Assembly (NCBI GenBank): GCA_963675135.1
Contig: OY776134.1
Coordinates: forward strand, 69,983,643 to 70,047,642
Reading direction: 5' to 3'
Length of the DNA stretch: 64,000 bases
From: Galeopsis tetrahit
Taxonomy: Eukaryota > Streptophyta > Magnoliopsida > Lamiales > Lamiaceae
A program made the position numbers and the translations under genes. Below, piece by piece: positions 10,032-22,869 of the stretch (within the stretch, counting starts at the first letter, position 1; every line of letters starts with the position of its first letter). Under the pieces are notes generated by a model. It made no database searches. It had not been told where the DNA came from and saw nothing but the letters and a program-made list of their open reading frames with translations.

Positions 10032-11892
10032 TACTGGCTAGTTTTCAATACTTTCAAGTTTAATTTCATGGACTTCTTTTATTTTTAGCAAAAGATTGCT
10101 TTTATTAAGAGTAAATTTTAATTGGAAGGTCATCTATAATGATTGGAGGTTCGAAAGGACTATGATAAGAACTATCAGCTCTAGCTAATCGATATGCTTT
10201 ATATTACCACATCAAAAGACCAAACTATGAAATTTGATTTCCATGCAATCAACTACGTATATAAAATACTTGTAAATATTGCATATTAAGACAAGTTTTT
10301 AAAAAATCGCAAATTCTTTTTAAAAAATGGCCAAAAAATCACGGATCATTAGTGATTCGAATTTGGTCAATTTTTTTTTAACATAGACAAAAATAAAAAA
10401 ACTCACTCCCAAATATATATGTCCTATAAAGATAAATAACGTGTATTTGGAGTTTCATTTTGTAATATTTTTAATAAAATTAAGTGCAGAACAAAGTAAT
10501 ACTCGTACTTATTTTTTATGTTCAATTTTTATGGTACTTTGCTCATGAAGCCAAATAATTTATGGTGAGATTAATTAATTAGTTGTACTAGTAAGAAAAC
10601 AAATATTCTCATACTAATATTTTGTCTGATTTCTATAACATGTGTAAATGTCTGATACATGAACCGCTAGCTATTAAATTAGGTTTGGCCAATCTAATAA
10701 CTTTAATTTGTGTTCTCACATTTTATCTGATTTTTTTGGGTCCAATCAAGATTAGCTTTCATTGTTATATATATGTGTTGTGCAACACACCCACGTGTTA
10801 AATTCACATGATAGTAATATAATTAACTATTTAGTTCATTTGGATAAAAAAATATATACAGTGACGGTAGTATTTTAATTTTATTTTTTACAAGTTAGTA
10901 AAAAATAAAATGAATAAAGATTAGTGAATAGTAATTTAATTTATATTATGATTTCTCCCCCACAAGAATTTGTTATTGATCGATGAAAAATCATAAGTAT
11001 TAAATTCATCGTATCTTGTAAGTGAATGAATAGTTATTAGGGTGAGACAATGTGTAATAATTTGTAATAAAAAATGGCTAGACTGAAGGTACGTAAAATT
11101 CAATTTTTGACAGTTCAAATAATTAAATGTCATATCTACTTAAGTTATTAAACAAGGGTTCTTGTCCAAGTCTTGCTACATATTTTATAGTTGAGTAAAA
11201 TTCGTATGAAATATTTTGAGTAACACTCGTATGAAATAATTTGAAATTAAAGTTTTAATAGTTTTTTAAGTTGGACTAATTTTGAATTTGATTCTGATGA
11301 AATACACATTTTAATTTTAGTCTCATAAGTTGATACAAATTTTGAATCTAGTCCAATTACTATCATTGCAAGTAAATGAACCGATCAAATCTTTAGTTCG
11401 TGTGCAATTCAAATCAACCGTGAATAACCGTACATTTGATCAATCATGTGCAGAAAAATGCAGAAAAAATGGATTTTACCGATTTATTTACCTGCAATGG
11501 TAGGTAATTGAACTGAATTCAAAATTTGGGTCAATTTATGAAATTAAAATCAAAATGTATATTCCATTCGAACCAAATACAAAATTAGTCAAACTTAAAC
11601 GAGTATAAAAACTTGAATCTCAAGTATTTTACACAAAAAAATATGTGCAATTGAGAAAAATTCTATTTATTGCGTTTAAATAGTAAGGTGGTATTGGACC
11701 AATGTATCATGGGGGTCCAATTGTGATTGAGCTGATATGGCCTTTATACCTTCTTCCATTTCTACCAAACTTTGTTAGATATAGTATTATTTTTCATTTT
11801 AATCTAGAATTTATTTATATAGTCTTTCATAAGTAAAATATAAATTTTAATTTTAATTTTAAGAGTAATTTATATAGTCTTTTAAATGTATA
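10032..11892. other. Intergenic AT-rich DNA
   Basis: No coding similarity, RNA gene or clear element ends were found in this 1.9 kb. Confidence 0.5.
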
Positions 11893-12125
11893 CCCCCTTT
11901 GTTCCAGAATTACTTTCGTATGTAAATGGATACACATATTAAGAAAGTGTAACAATTGGTGAAATTTTGAGGGTAATTTTATAAAACTTTGTATATATAA
12001 AATAAAGAAATAAGTTGATTTTTGTGTATGTGTGGAGAAAAAGTAATGATATTTATATAAAATAAAAAATATAAAATATTGTGAGAGACAGGAGGAGTGT
12101 GAAAGTAATCGCGGATCGGAGGGAG
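11893..12125. mobile_element. Stowaway-like MITE
   Basis: Left end CCCCCTTTGTTCCAGAATTA and right end AATCGCGGATCGGAGGGAG are diverged inverted repeats flanked by TA. The interior resembles the 9787-10031 family. Confidence 0.8.
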
Positions 12126-12869
12126 TATTTTTTTTGTTGTTGAACTTTTTAAGAAGTATATGTACCATATTAAATAATCTTACCCATACAATTGTAGGCC
12201 TTGCATTAATTGGACTAGTGAGAGTATCCATAACTCTTCATTTGTCCAATCACATATTTATATATTTTTTGAAAGAATATTTATATTATGTTAAAATAGT
12301 CAATTATTGATATATTTGATAGAATGTTTTTTTTGGTGTGTCATAAAATAAAATGCTTAACAAATAAATAAAAGTAAAAGGTATTTAAACACAAAAGTGA
12401 AGTATGTGCACTCATGAATTAATATTTTAATTAAATAAGTAGTTTTGTAATAAAGCAACAATTTTAATTTAAACTACCATTTAAACATCTTAAAATTACG
12501 TCAAATATCATTACTTTATTAATTACTCTACTTTATTACTCACACTATTTTATTACTCTACTTTATAATCCAAAATACTTTCATCCAAAATTTGTATATA
12601 CAATTTCTTTTCACGAGTTTAAAAAAATATTAATTATTTATATATAGAGCAAACGTGTAAAGACAGAAGTGAATGATGTATTAGTGTATTAATAAAATAA
12701 ACAATTCAATTTATAAATACGTGCATTAAGTTTGGACAAACTAAAAATAAACAACTCCGCGTACACAATAAATGATGAATGTAAAATGGACGAAATGAGT
12801 ATTATTTAAAAAAAATATACGCCAAATGCAAATCAATTATACCATAAAATAGATTTACATAAAATTATA

Positions 12870-13047
12870 CTCTCCGTTACAGTGAAAGCTACTCATGAAC
12901 TTTTGGCACGAAAATTAAAAAATACTATAGAATAAATAAGTGTACTAGAAATAATGTAATTAAGAGAAAAAATAATATAATAAAATGTGAGAGTGAATAG
13001 TTTGTCAAAGAGATAATGAGTGACTCTCATTGAGATAGACAGAAAAA
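12870..13047. mobile_element. Stowaway-like MITE, degraded right end
   Basis: It starts CTCTCCGTTACAGTGAAAGC after TA and shares its interior with 6515-6730 and 49398-49609. The right end (CATTGAGATAGACAG) has decayed, so that boundary is approximate. Confidence 0.6.
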
Positions 13048-14149
13048 TGAATGTAAATTATCCTATGCAATTGAGTGTATAGAATCTATAGATACACTTT
13101 GATTCAAATGTTCAATTTACCAAATTTAATATTTGTCTTAACATTTGATTCAATTCATTAGAGTCAAATTTTAATTATACAGATGCAACCGATTACATCT
13201 AAGTATCACTCAAATATAAAAGTTGAGTAGTTTTCACTTAGTTTGAATAATATCATTATTTAAAACTTCAGGTATTCCAAAAAGAATTTTCTAAAATCAA
13301 ATTATACTCAATGATAAACTACTAAAATACTTATCATAGGGATTGACCAAAATCAGATGTATGTTGGACACCACGTGGAAATTCTAACCCATCCTTTCTG
13401 TGCAGTGTGCTTTCTGTACAGTACATGCAGTTGTACCTCTCAAAAAACAATTTAGACTTTCTCTGTACAAACCAGAGCATCAACCAATCAAATTTAACCA
13501 GGAGTATCAATCACTTTTTTGTAAATACACCCTAAACACAGTGGTAATTATTTATACACCCAGAATTTAAATAAATAAAAAAACAATTATTAAAGGGAAT
13601 CCTGAAACCCTAACCCACAGTGTCAGAAGTGGGGCCCATAGGTATATCATAATTCATACATGACATTTAATTAGCCAATAAAAATCTACTAGGAAATGGC
13701 TAATTAAGAAGTTAAGATCATAGATAATACCTAATTGAGTAGTATTAATTTCAACATTGACAACTAGCTTAGAAACATGGCAATTTCGCTGTGCTTCTTG
13801 TTAAGGGTAATGCATCGTATACATCTCCGTCTGTTCCGATGAAAGCTAATCATAAAAATACGAAAATTAAAAAATATGATAGAATAAATATTACAGACAT
13901 TATAATTGAAAGAAAGAGAAATATAATGAAACATGAGAGTAGTTTAACAAAAAAAGTAGGTATTATTACTTTAAAATAACTCAAATGTGAAAGTAAGTTT
14001 TTTAATTTGTCTTGTTCAATTTTTTTTATTTTTTTTAAAACTATTTAATTTGATTTTGACCCGTTAATTTTTATACTCCATCTATCAAAAGTATATTTAT
14101 TTTCTTTTATGAAAACAATCACTTTATTTTTATCTTACTGCACAACATT
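13048..14149. other. Intergenic DNA upstream of the DUF863 gene
   Basis: Mostly AT-rich. A telobox-like AAACCCTAACCC lies near 13605-13616, about 1 kb before the leader exon. Around 13816-13980 there is a degraded stretch similar to the 6515-6730 MITE family. No gene is supported. Confidence 0.5.
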
Positions 14150-14520
14150 TTTACTTTATCTATTTTTTCTTAAAACTTGTAGGCCCAGACCCAAAGTTCA
14201 ATTTTATTATTCTCACTTTCTTTAATTTTATTATGCTCATTTCTATTTTGGAAATAATACTCCATATTCACATTACTTTATCTCAGTCTCCAACCATCAC
14301 TTTCCTTTTTTTATTGTGCAATTTTATTATACTCATTTCTATTTCGAAAATAATACTCCATATTCACACTACTTTATCTCCGTCTCCAACCATCACCTAT
14401 TTACTTATCAACTTTATTAATAAACACTCCGTTTATTTATTTATAGGTGATCCTACAATATCTCAACTTATTTACTTTATAAAAAATTACTAAATATTCA
14501 TTAAAATTCGTGTCGGAAAA
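14150..14520. mobile_element. MITE copy with an internal ~100-bp duplication
   Basis: The sequence matches the intact MITE at 46765-47057 along most of its length (TTATTATTCTCACTTTCT, TTTTATTATGCTCATTTCTA and the ATTCATTAAAATTCGTG tail). One segment (about 14220-14300) is repeated at about 14318-14395. The ends are decayed, so boundaries are approximate. Confidence 0.65.
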
Positions 14521-14639
14521 ACGATAAAACAAAAATCCGTTTAATTAAAATAAGCACACTAAGCTATATTTATATAGGTGGACAGTTTTATATTAGGACG
14601 TTTAATTTTCATTAATATCTGTACAAAAAGCAAGGAAAG

Positions 14640-16056
14640 AAGAGAATCTAGAAATGCCCATTTTTCTCATTTCTCAAAACCCCAGAAAAGAAAATCATGA
14701 GAGAGTTTAGAGAGAGAAGTTGAAGAAAAAGCAGAGAATAAAAAGAGACCGGATGTTGACAAATTTTGTGTCACTGTTCTTAGAAGGTCGTTTGTTTGTG
14801 AGAAATTCTTATCTGGGATCCTCGAGTTCATCATATCCATAGTTTAAAATATATACAGTTGCAGCGAATTTGTTTCTCTTTTTCTGTTTTTTAATTCTCA
14901 TTCTCTCTCTAGAATTAGAGAGAGAGAGAGAGAGAGAGGCTGGCCCAGCAGATCGAAATCTCCAACCCTTAGTTGAGTTTCATGAGGATCTGAGCTTCTG
15001 GATTAAATTTTGTTCCATTTGGCAATTGTTAGTTATATTATACAGTGTGAAAGCCGCTGAATTCTCATGATTCAATCCATGGATGATGATTCATGAAAAC
15101 AGGCTGTTTCAGTATGTGGTTTTGAGGTAACGATTCTGTTTTTTTTTTTTAAGATTTACTTGGTTTTGATTACGACCCCTAGGATGAAAATGCTTGTTTC
15201 TGCCTCCTTTGAGTTTCGCTATCATTCGTTGGGATAATTGAATTTATGCGTTTTTTGGGGCTATCTATGTATGTATATACAGTTTCTGATATTTGGAGAC
15301 TACATTCGTTTTGATGTGTGATCATCAATGTTAAGATTTGCTTTCCCTAATCTCAATTGAATCCATTGATAGCTACAACAGCTGTTCTGTTCATATAGAT
15401 TGAGGTTAATTTCCTTAATTGAAGTGCACTACATTTACGATTAGTTGTCGATTTCGACCTCTCTCAAGGCAAATGCATAGAGTGTTGTTTAAATGTGGAG
15501 TTTGAGGACTCGTCTCTAGTTTCATCATCAATATCCCAAATGACAGCATATCTAGGCTGTTCTAGCATTCTAATTTGTTATGTATTTGAAATATCTCTCA
15601 ATCATTAATGTCAAGCTTTTGATTTCCAACTTGCTGAAAGACTTATCCGAATTTGTGTTCGTGTAAGCTAGATTTCGAATATGTAACTGGTTATAGCTTA
15701 GTACAATACTGATTGGCCATCAATTGTGTTGCCTGATTCTGAAACTATGACTTAATTGTTTGCAGTGTTAGCGTGCTTCTTGCATTACTGTTGATATGGT
15801 GTGTCGATTTGTTTGTTATCTTAATAAACCTGTATATGACTTCCTTATTAAGCATTTATAGCTCTTCCTAGACTACTGCATTGATTAATGAGATTATGAG
15901 AATAATACTTCATTATTTTGATTGCTACCACTTTTAATATAATTATATACTTTTTTTTTTTTTGAAGATTGTGTTCTTATATGTATATGCTTTCTTGTGG
16001 TTTGGGAGATAAACTCGATGAAATCATAGTCACTGAGTTATATATCTTCTCCAGGA
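14640..16056 (+). other. Leader exon and leader intron of the DUF863 gene
   Basis: A GA/CT-rich region (GA repeat at about 14917-14937) leads to a donor GTAACG at 15127 (exon end 15126). The acceptor AG at 16053-16054 is two bases before the DUF863 ATG. This gives a non-coding first exon and an intron of ~930 bp. The transcript start is unknown. The small open frame at 14870-15070 lies in this leader and has no family similarity. Confidence 0.55.
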
Positions 16057-19000
16057 ATGGGAACAAAAGTACATAGCAAGAGCTACTTGCCGAGTTATTA
16101 CTCCATGAGGGATCTTAATGAGGATTCTAGCAGTAGTAGCTGGCCCGTATGTTACAACGGCGATAAGCCCATTGCAAACGGGCAATACTACAACGGATTC
16201 ACACCGAATGCTACAATGGATGGTTATTCTGGATGTGGCAAGGATGCATTGAAGCAGAAAATGCTTGAACACGAGGCAGTTTTTAGAAATCAGGTACTTT
16301 TTTATATAGACATCTAGCTCGTTCATTTAGCTTTTATATCTCAATCTAAATCTAGTGAAAACATTCTCCAGGTTTATGAACTCCACCGTCTTTACCGAAT
16401 TCAACGGGACTTGATGGAAGAAGTCAACAGGAAAGAACTGAATGGAATACGGGCATCAATAGAACCATCTTCATCATCAAGTCTTAGAGGGTCCCACGTG
16501 CCATCAGAAGACGCTCAGAAATGGCATATTGCGGGATTTCCATTGTTGAATTCTGGTTACAAAAGGACGTCTGTTTCTGGGCTTGAAATTGTAAACTCTC
16601 CTATGAGTTGTACCAAAGGGTACAATGCACAGCCTGCTCAGTTTCCGTCCCAGAATGGGTCGTCTCTGAAGGACTCTGAACTTTTGGATTCAAGACCGTT
16701 GAAGGTGAGGAAGAAGCTGTTTGATCTTGAACTTCCAGCTGATGAATACGTTGATATTGAAGACGATAAAAATTCACCAGAGTTCAAAGTATCTGATGTA
16801 TCGAATTATGCTCCAAATGTGAAACTAAAAAGTGGGCCTGAAAGTAGGGTAGCTGAGTCCTGTTTGGCTGATCTGAATGAACCCATTGAGATTGAAGAGG
16901 CAATAGCTCCATCTAATTTCTTTGGTCATATTTCCAACAATAGAGAAACCAAAGGTGTAAATCTGACTTCTAATGGAGGCTATTTAGGTGTAAATGAAGA
17001 AACTAAACATCACCGTGATGGACTTTTGATTAATTCCTCCTTGGAAAGTAAAGTCAGCGAAAGGGGACGGCTGTCCCATATATATGGAACAGGTAAGAAC
17101 TTCAATAAAAGTGATATTCTTGTTAATTTCTTAGTAATTGATATTGCAGTTAATTCTACTCTTTAAAATGTTTTCGATTCTCAACCTTTCAGGGTCCATT
17201 GGTAAAAGCAATTTGAATTCTGTAACTCAAGGTCTCCAGCAAGATAAGTTGCCTATACCTTCTCATCCTCTCAGAATATATCCAAGTGGTCATAGTAAAG
17301 AAGAACTGTGGAGGGACAGAAACCACCATGGTCTAGAATCTTCGGATAAAAATCAAAATTGGTCCAATAATAGACACCTGGAACAACATCTAGCTTCCGA
17401 GGCCCCTCGTTCAGACCCATTCTTTAACTCTTATTTTTCCGGTTCGTGGCCCCACTCTGTCTCATCCTGGGCAAAGCCCACAAGTAACTTTACTCAGAAG
17501 ATATCCACATTGGAATCATGTTCAAACTCAGCTGCAGAAACTTTTGGAGGAAAGTGGAGAGTTGGTGATAGTTCTAGGTTGAATGGATTTTATCACGGCT
17601 CTGCCTCAGGATCCAAAGAACTAAAAGTTCACTCTGATTATCTTAATCGTAGTAGGGGTGGATATGCAGCGTCTGACCACACGACTAATCATGGATCTGG
17701 ACATTTTCCAAAGGGCTCTTGTCGCGGAGATTCAAAACCCATGATGGATTTTAACTTGAACGAGGTAGTTCCAAAGAGCTCGTCAAAAGAAGCTGATGAT
17801 GATGTCATTGTGATAGATGAAAAAGATAAGCCTGAAGATCATTGTCTATCAGCTTTGCCTTGGCTAAGAAATAAGCCGGCTCGTGTTTCTTCCAATCGGT
17901 TGTCTTGCAAGGCTGAAACAGTTACTGATCTAAATCAACCGCCTAGAGTTATGTTGTGTTCAGGTGAGATGAAAACAGAGGTTTCCGAGAATCAAAATGT
18001 TAAGAAGATTCTCGGGGTTCCCATTTTTGAAACGGGGGCTTTGAATAGTGAGCCGTCGTCCGGTATTTCCACCTGGCCATCTGGTAGGAACAGTGTCAAT
18101 AAGGGAAGGAAGAACATTGTAATTGATATAAATGTAGAGTGTGAGCCAGAAGAAGAAGAGAGTGTGGAGAAGGAAAAACAAACGAATGGTGCGTCTGTTG
18201 TCAGAGACTACATTGATTTGAACTCGTGTGTATCTGATTGTGAAGATACGTTAGCACCGTCTTATGAAAGCAAGACGGGGAATGTTCAGACAGTTTTGGA
18301 CATAGATTTGGAATCTCCTGCTGTCCTGGAGAAGGAGAACGAAAATAAGGTAGAAAGTATGCACGTATCACTACTTGATGAAGAAGTTCTAAGAAATGCA
18401 GCTGAATCAATAATTGCTATCTCATCATCTTGTTTGGAAATCCACACAGACAAAACCATTGAAGATTCCGTAATGGAATCACTCCAGTGGTTTGTCGACA
18501 CTGTGTCCTTATTCGAGGAACAATGTGAGAACACATCTGGTAATCAAGACGAGGAGGAGATGGACGATTTTGAGGCAATGACGTTGCAAATACCATTAAC
18601 AAAAGAGGAAGATTACATGCCTACGCCCTTTGTTCCAGAACTTCAGAATGTGGAAGACGGTGCACTGCCAGCAAGGCCTCGTAGGGTCCAGTCGAAGAGA
18701 GGTAGGCAGCGAAGGGACTTCCAACGGGACATCCTTCCGGGCCTAGTATCACTGTCTCGTCATGAGGTGACGGAGGATATTCAGATGTTCAGCGGGCTGA
18801 TGAGAGCAACGGGCCATAACTGGACTTCGGGCTTGACCAGGAGAAATGGGACGAGAAACGGGGCTGGTAGGGGTAGGAGACGAGCTGTGGTCGAAAATGT
18901 TGCTACGGCCACTCCAAACCCAGTGTGCAGTCCTCCATTGACGCAGCAAGTGAATAGCATTGAAGGTGGGTTGGAGGATAGGAGCTTAACAGGGTGGGGA

Positions 19001-19072
19001 AAGACGACGAGACGGCCCAGGAGGCAACGGTGCCCTGTAGGTAATATTCCTCCTGCTGTGGTGTTAACCTAA
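16057..19072 (+). CDS. DUF863 family protein (At1g69360/At1g26620 type)
   Basis: Predicted exons: 16057-16293, 16372-17092, 17193-19072; phases agree and give 945 residues. The N-terminus has the conserved block KMLEHEAVFRNQ joined across intron 1 to VYELHRLYRIQRDLM, a hallmark of this plant family. Short conserved islands follow: FDLELPADEYVD, LADLNEPIE, MDFNLNEVV, LPWLRNKP and DINVECEPEEEE. The C-terminal conserved region (about residues 745-900) includes SLQWFVDTVSLFEEQ and TPFVPELQNVEDG, then an Arg/Gly-rich tail. Several DLN or LxLxL-like islands resemble EAR repression motifs, but function is not established. Much of the protein is low-complexity and probably disordered. The family is plant-specific; some database titles call it a T-box factor, which the sequence does not support. 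Confidence 0.92.
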
Positions 19073-20478
19073 TAAGGACATTTCTTTATTGATGTGTGAA
19101 TTGATAGAGAAAACAGGGATCTTGTTTTTATGAGTTTTGTGAGAGTGATCGAGTCATTGATTGTTGTCTTTGTAAATCTCATTGCACTTCATCATAATCT
19201 GTGTCTTTGAGTTACCAACTTGTAGAAATAATGTCGCTTCATTTCATCTTGATATATATACACCCTTTGAACGCTTCACTATTATATTCCGTCTCGTAAT
19301 TACTTGCACACATTTTTTTAGCTGAAGTCTCAAAATTACTTACATATTCTCAATATAGAAATATATCACAAAATTAATTTTCTTACAACATTATTTTATT
19401 TTTAAAACTGTCATCCATTTTGGAGTTATATTTTATTGTATACTTTATTTTTTTGCAACAAATTAAATCACTTAAAATATCATTCTTTTATTTGATCCCA
19501 CACAATACTTAATTTTATTTTCTTTTAAATATTTTATTTTCTTAAAAAGTGAGTTTATAGTACATGGAAAAAGTTGTGGTGGTAGTAAAAAATGGGCCTC
19601 GTTTAATTTGGGCCATACGATTAAGCCCATTGTTATGTTCTAATAGTAGACCTTTGTAAAACTATAGGTAAATTTACAGCCGATCAGTTTTACATTAATT
19701 TTCATTCTTAAAATAATTTTTTAAATAAATTTCTCATAATATTTTTAATTTTATACTGTCATTACTTTTTATCCAGGTGCATATAAATATTTGTTTAAAA
19801 AAAAATTACAAGTGTGATGAAAAACTAGAAATTGATATTCCTAATAAAGGAATTAGACCATTAACTAAGGATGCTTGCAAGTATATATTTTTTTCAAAAA
19901 ATAAAATAAAAAATTGTTACAATTGTTATACGAATTGCAAGAACGAGATTATTTTTAAATAGATTTGCTTGGTACATAGTTTGAAACTGATGTACGGTCA
20001 TTTTCGATAATCGAACACTAAACATTACATGGTATGTAAGAGGAATTTTTGGAAATAAATAAATAGATAAATTTGAAACCAAAGGATTGTATTTTTTTTT
20101 TTTTTTTTTGCTTCATACTCTTTTCCTCCCGTGATAACTTGCACATTTTTTTTATTGGAACGTTCAAAATTAAAAATCCTTCCAACATCATTTTATTTCT
20201 AAAATTATCACTTCTTTTTTATCTATATTTTATTTTATACCTCACCAAATCACCTAAAATACATTACCAACCCCTAAATTTCATTTTTTTTTAAGTGTGC
20301 TGATCAAACTGCGTAAGTCGGGACGGAGGTAGTATAAAATAAAATTAATTGGGTGGGCCAAGAATTCCAGAAATGTTGAGCCACCTCACCGCCGCTATGA
20401 ACACCGTCAAACGGCGGGAGACGTAAATATGGAACAAATGCATAGATAAACCACAAATGGATATGAAATCCAGGCGCC
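19073..20478. other. Intergenic DNA with MITE remnants
   Basis: The DUF863 3' UTR is followed by AT-rich DNA. From about 19283 a MITE-like sequence (CCGTCTCGTAATTACTTGCA) matches the families at 20118 and 45476, but its right end is unclear. No gene is supported. Confidence 0.5.
20118..20332. mobile_element. Stowaway-like MITE just upstream of a PPR gene
   Basis: Left end CTCTTTTCCTCCCGTGATAA, right end AAGTCGGGACGGAGGTAG, flanked by TA. It ends about 145 bp before the PPR start codon and may form part of its promoter. Confidence 0.8.
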
Positions 20479-22587
20479 ATGAAACTGTTTTCATTGTTAC
20501 ACAGGAAAATCCCTTTTTTCACGTATTCAAAATCCCACTTGAAGTTCACGACCTTTACTGGGTCCCGGAATCTTGAAGTTGAATCACTACAATCTGTTTC
20601 AGCAAACACCTTTCATCATCTTTCAAATCTCTGCAGAACCCTCTCTTCCCTCCAAAAGGTTCACGCCCTTTTAATTGTTAACGGAGAAATAGACGACCCT
20701 TTTTTGAAAACTAAATTATTAGGTTTGTATGGTTTATACGGCCGTGTTACGACTGCACGCCTGCTGTTCGACGAAATTCCTAACCCAGATTTCGGTTCGT
20801 TTAAAGCGATGATGAGATGGTACTTTATGAACGATTTGTTCTATGATATTATTGAGTTTTATAAGTTTATGAAGAGGAGATTCTTGGTACCTGATAATGT
20901 CATGTTTTCAATTGTGTTGAAGGCGTGTAGTGAGTTGAGGGATTTTGGTGAAGGGAGGAAGTTGCATGGTTACATAGTTCAAATAGGGAGCCCTGATAGC
21001 TTTGTGCTAACTGGGCTTGTTGATATGTATGCAAAGTGTGGAGAAATCGACACTGCGAATAAGGTTTTCGAGAGGATTCGGGATAGGAATGTGGTTTGTT
21101 GGACTTCTATGATTGTTGGCTATGTGCAGAATAGTTGTGCTAAGGAGGGGTTGCTTTTGTTTAATCGTATGAGGGGGTGTCTAGTTGAAGGAAATGCTTA
21201 TACTTTAGCAAGCATAGTGTCAGCATGTGCAAAATTAGGGGCCTTACACCAGGGAAAATGGGTGCATGGAAATGTGATAAAAAATGGAATTCAAGTGAAT
21301 TCCTACTTGTTTACTTCTTTTCTAGACATGTATGTCAAATGTGGGGCGATTCGTGATGCTCGATTGGTTTTTGACGAGGTTCGTAGAATTGATCTTGTTT
21401 CATGGACTGCAATGATTGCAGGGTATGCCCAAAATGGATTAGCTAAAGAAGCATTGCTGTTGTTCACTGACAAGAAATGGCAAGATGTGTATCCCAATTC
21501 GATTACTTTAGCTAGTGTACTTTCGGCTTGTGCCCAATCGGGCAATCCTCGTATGGGTTCACTAGTTCATAGTCTAGGGATTAAACTAGGACAAGATGAT
21601 GTTGGTTTTATGAATGCTCTAGTGGACATGTATGCAAAGTGTTGTAGGATAGAAGATGCCATTCATCTATTCGAGTCTATGATAGATAAGGACGTCGTTA
21701 CTTGGAACTCAATTCTCGGTGGTTATACTCAAAATGGATACTCGTACGAAGCTCTAAAGTTGTTCAATCGCATGAGATCAAATGGTTTTCAGCCGGATCC
21801 AGTGACTGTGGTGTCTGTTGTATCTGCCTCCGCTAGCCTTGGGGACATCCGATTTGGTTCTTCTCTTCATGGTTACTCTTACAGACGAGGCTTTTTGGCG
21901 TTTAGCAGCGTCTACATCGGTACTGCACTAGTAAATTTGTACTCCAAATGTGGCGATCCAATATCTGCTCGAGCTGTTTTTGATGAAATGGCAGAGAAGA
22001 ACACGGTGACGTGGAGTGCAATGATTGGAGGTTACGGAAAGCATGGAGACTCAAACGAGTGCCTTGAACTCTTCAACGACATGCTCAAGGAGAAGATTGA
22101 GCCAACTGATGTAATTTTCACTACAATCTTGTCTACCTGTAGCCATACTGGGATGATTACAGAGGGTTGGAGATATTTCAAGGAAATGTGTGAGTTGTAT
22201 GAATTTATACCCTCCATGAGACACTATACATGTATGGTTGACCTTTTGGCGCGTTCTGGAAAGCTGGACGAAGCTTTGGAGTTGATCGAGAAAATGGCGA
22301 TTGAACCTGATTCTACGGTTTTTGGAAGCTTTCTTCATGGATGTAGTATGCACTCGAGATTTGATCTGGGAGACGCGGTTGTAAGAAAGATGCTGGAACT
22401 TAGTCCTGATGATGCAGGGCAGTATATGCTTATGGCAAGTTTAAATGCTTGTAATGGGAGATGGGGTGAGGCTAGTGAAATGAGAGAGATGATGTCGGAA
22501 AGGGGTTTGAGGAAGCGACTAGGATGTGCTCGTATTGACACCTCGTATACGAATCACAACTATACGAGGGTCGCGTCCTTAGGTTAG
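20479..22587 (+). CDS. PLS-class pentatricopeptide repeat protein with E motif (At2g03380-like)
   Basis: Single-exon gene of 702 residues, as usual for PPR genes. Repeats run from about residue 70 to 600; typical blocks are LVDMYAKCGEIDTANKVFE, NVVCWTSMIVGYVQN, LVSWTAMIAGYAQNGLAKEA and TVTWSAMIGGYGKHGD. The C-terminal part (YTCMVDLLARSGKLDEALEL and what follows) is the E region. No E+ or DYW deaminase domain follows, as the protein ends about 30 residues after the E motif. Such proteins bind specific organelle RNAs and usually act in C-to-U editing, using a DYW partner. The N-terminus is basic and Ser/Thr-rich, fitting a mitochondrial or plastid targeting peptide, but targeting is inference. 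Similarity to At2g03380 is from memory and supported by flanking synteny. The gene is convergent with the next PPR gene, 282 bp apart. Confidence 0.93.
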   Translation: MKLFSLLHRKIPFFTYSKSHLKFTTFTGSRNLEVESLQSVSANTFHHLSNLCRTLSSLQKVHALLIVNGEIDDPFLKTKLLGLYGLYGRVTTARLLFDEIPNPDFGSFKAMMRWYFMNDLFYDIIEFYKFMKRRFLVPDNVMFSIVLKACSELRDFGEGRKLHGYIVQIGSPDSFVLTGLVDMYAKCGEIDTANKVFERIRDRNVVCWTSMIVGYVQNSCAKEGLLLFNRMRGCLVEGNAYTLASIVSACAKLGALHQGKWVHGNVIKNGIQVNSYLFTSFLDMYVKCGAIRDARLVFDEVRRIDLVSWTAMIAGYAQNGLAKEALLLFTDKKWQDVYPNSITLASVLSACAQSGNPRMGSLVHSLGIKLGQDDVGFMNALVDMYAKCCRIEDAIHLFESMIDKDVVTWNSILGGYTQNGYSYEALKLFNRMRSNGFQPDPVTVVSVVSASASLGDIRFGSSLHGYSYRRGFLAFSSVYIGTALVNLYSKCGDPISARAVFDEMAEKNTVTWSAMIGGYGKHGDSNECLELFNDMLKEKIEPTDVIFTTILSTCSHTGMITEGWRYFKEMCELYEFIPSMRHYTCMVDLLARSGKLDEALELIEKMAIEPDSTVFGSFLHGCSMHSRFDLGDAVVRKMLELSPDDAGQYMLMASLNACNGRWGEASEMREMMSERGLRKRLGCARIDTSYTNHNYTRVASLG

Positions 22588-22869
22588 GTGATTTGAATTG
22601 AATGTAGTCATCAGTTTTGCTCTACTTCAGATTGCTTATTATCAGTATTACCGAGTTCACCATAAAACTTTCGTGAACCAGGTTCACAGAAGTTTGTCTT
22701 TTTTGTTTTGATATATATAGTCTAAGGATCACCATTTGAATCAATCCAAAAAAAGGTCTCTCCATTTGTCTCAAATTATGTACAGGCAAAATTTGCTAAA
22801 TAAACTTACAAACAAATTGTTACTTGACTGGCCTGCTTTGGCTACATAACTGTCGAAACACCCGTAAAA

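Noticed and set aside
11827..12231. 134-codon minus frame
   Set aside because: It covers the MITE at 11893-12125 and flanks; composition is that of AT-rich non-coding DNA.
14870..15070. 66-codon frame with a Glu/Arg repeat
   Set aside because: The repeat is a GA microsatellite in the DUF863 leader; no homologue recognised.
16057..19072. T-box transcription factor label
   Set aside because: Some databases use this title for DUF863 proteins, but no T-box DNA-binding domain is visible.
22032..22353. Antisense frames within the first PPR gene
   Set aside because: Shadows of a well-supported PPR coding sequence.
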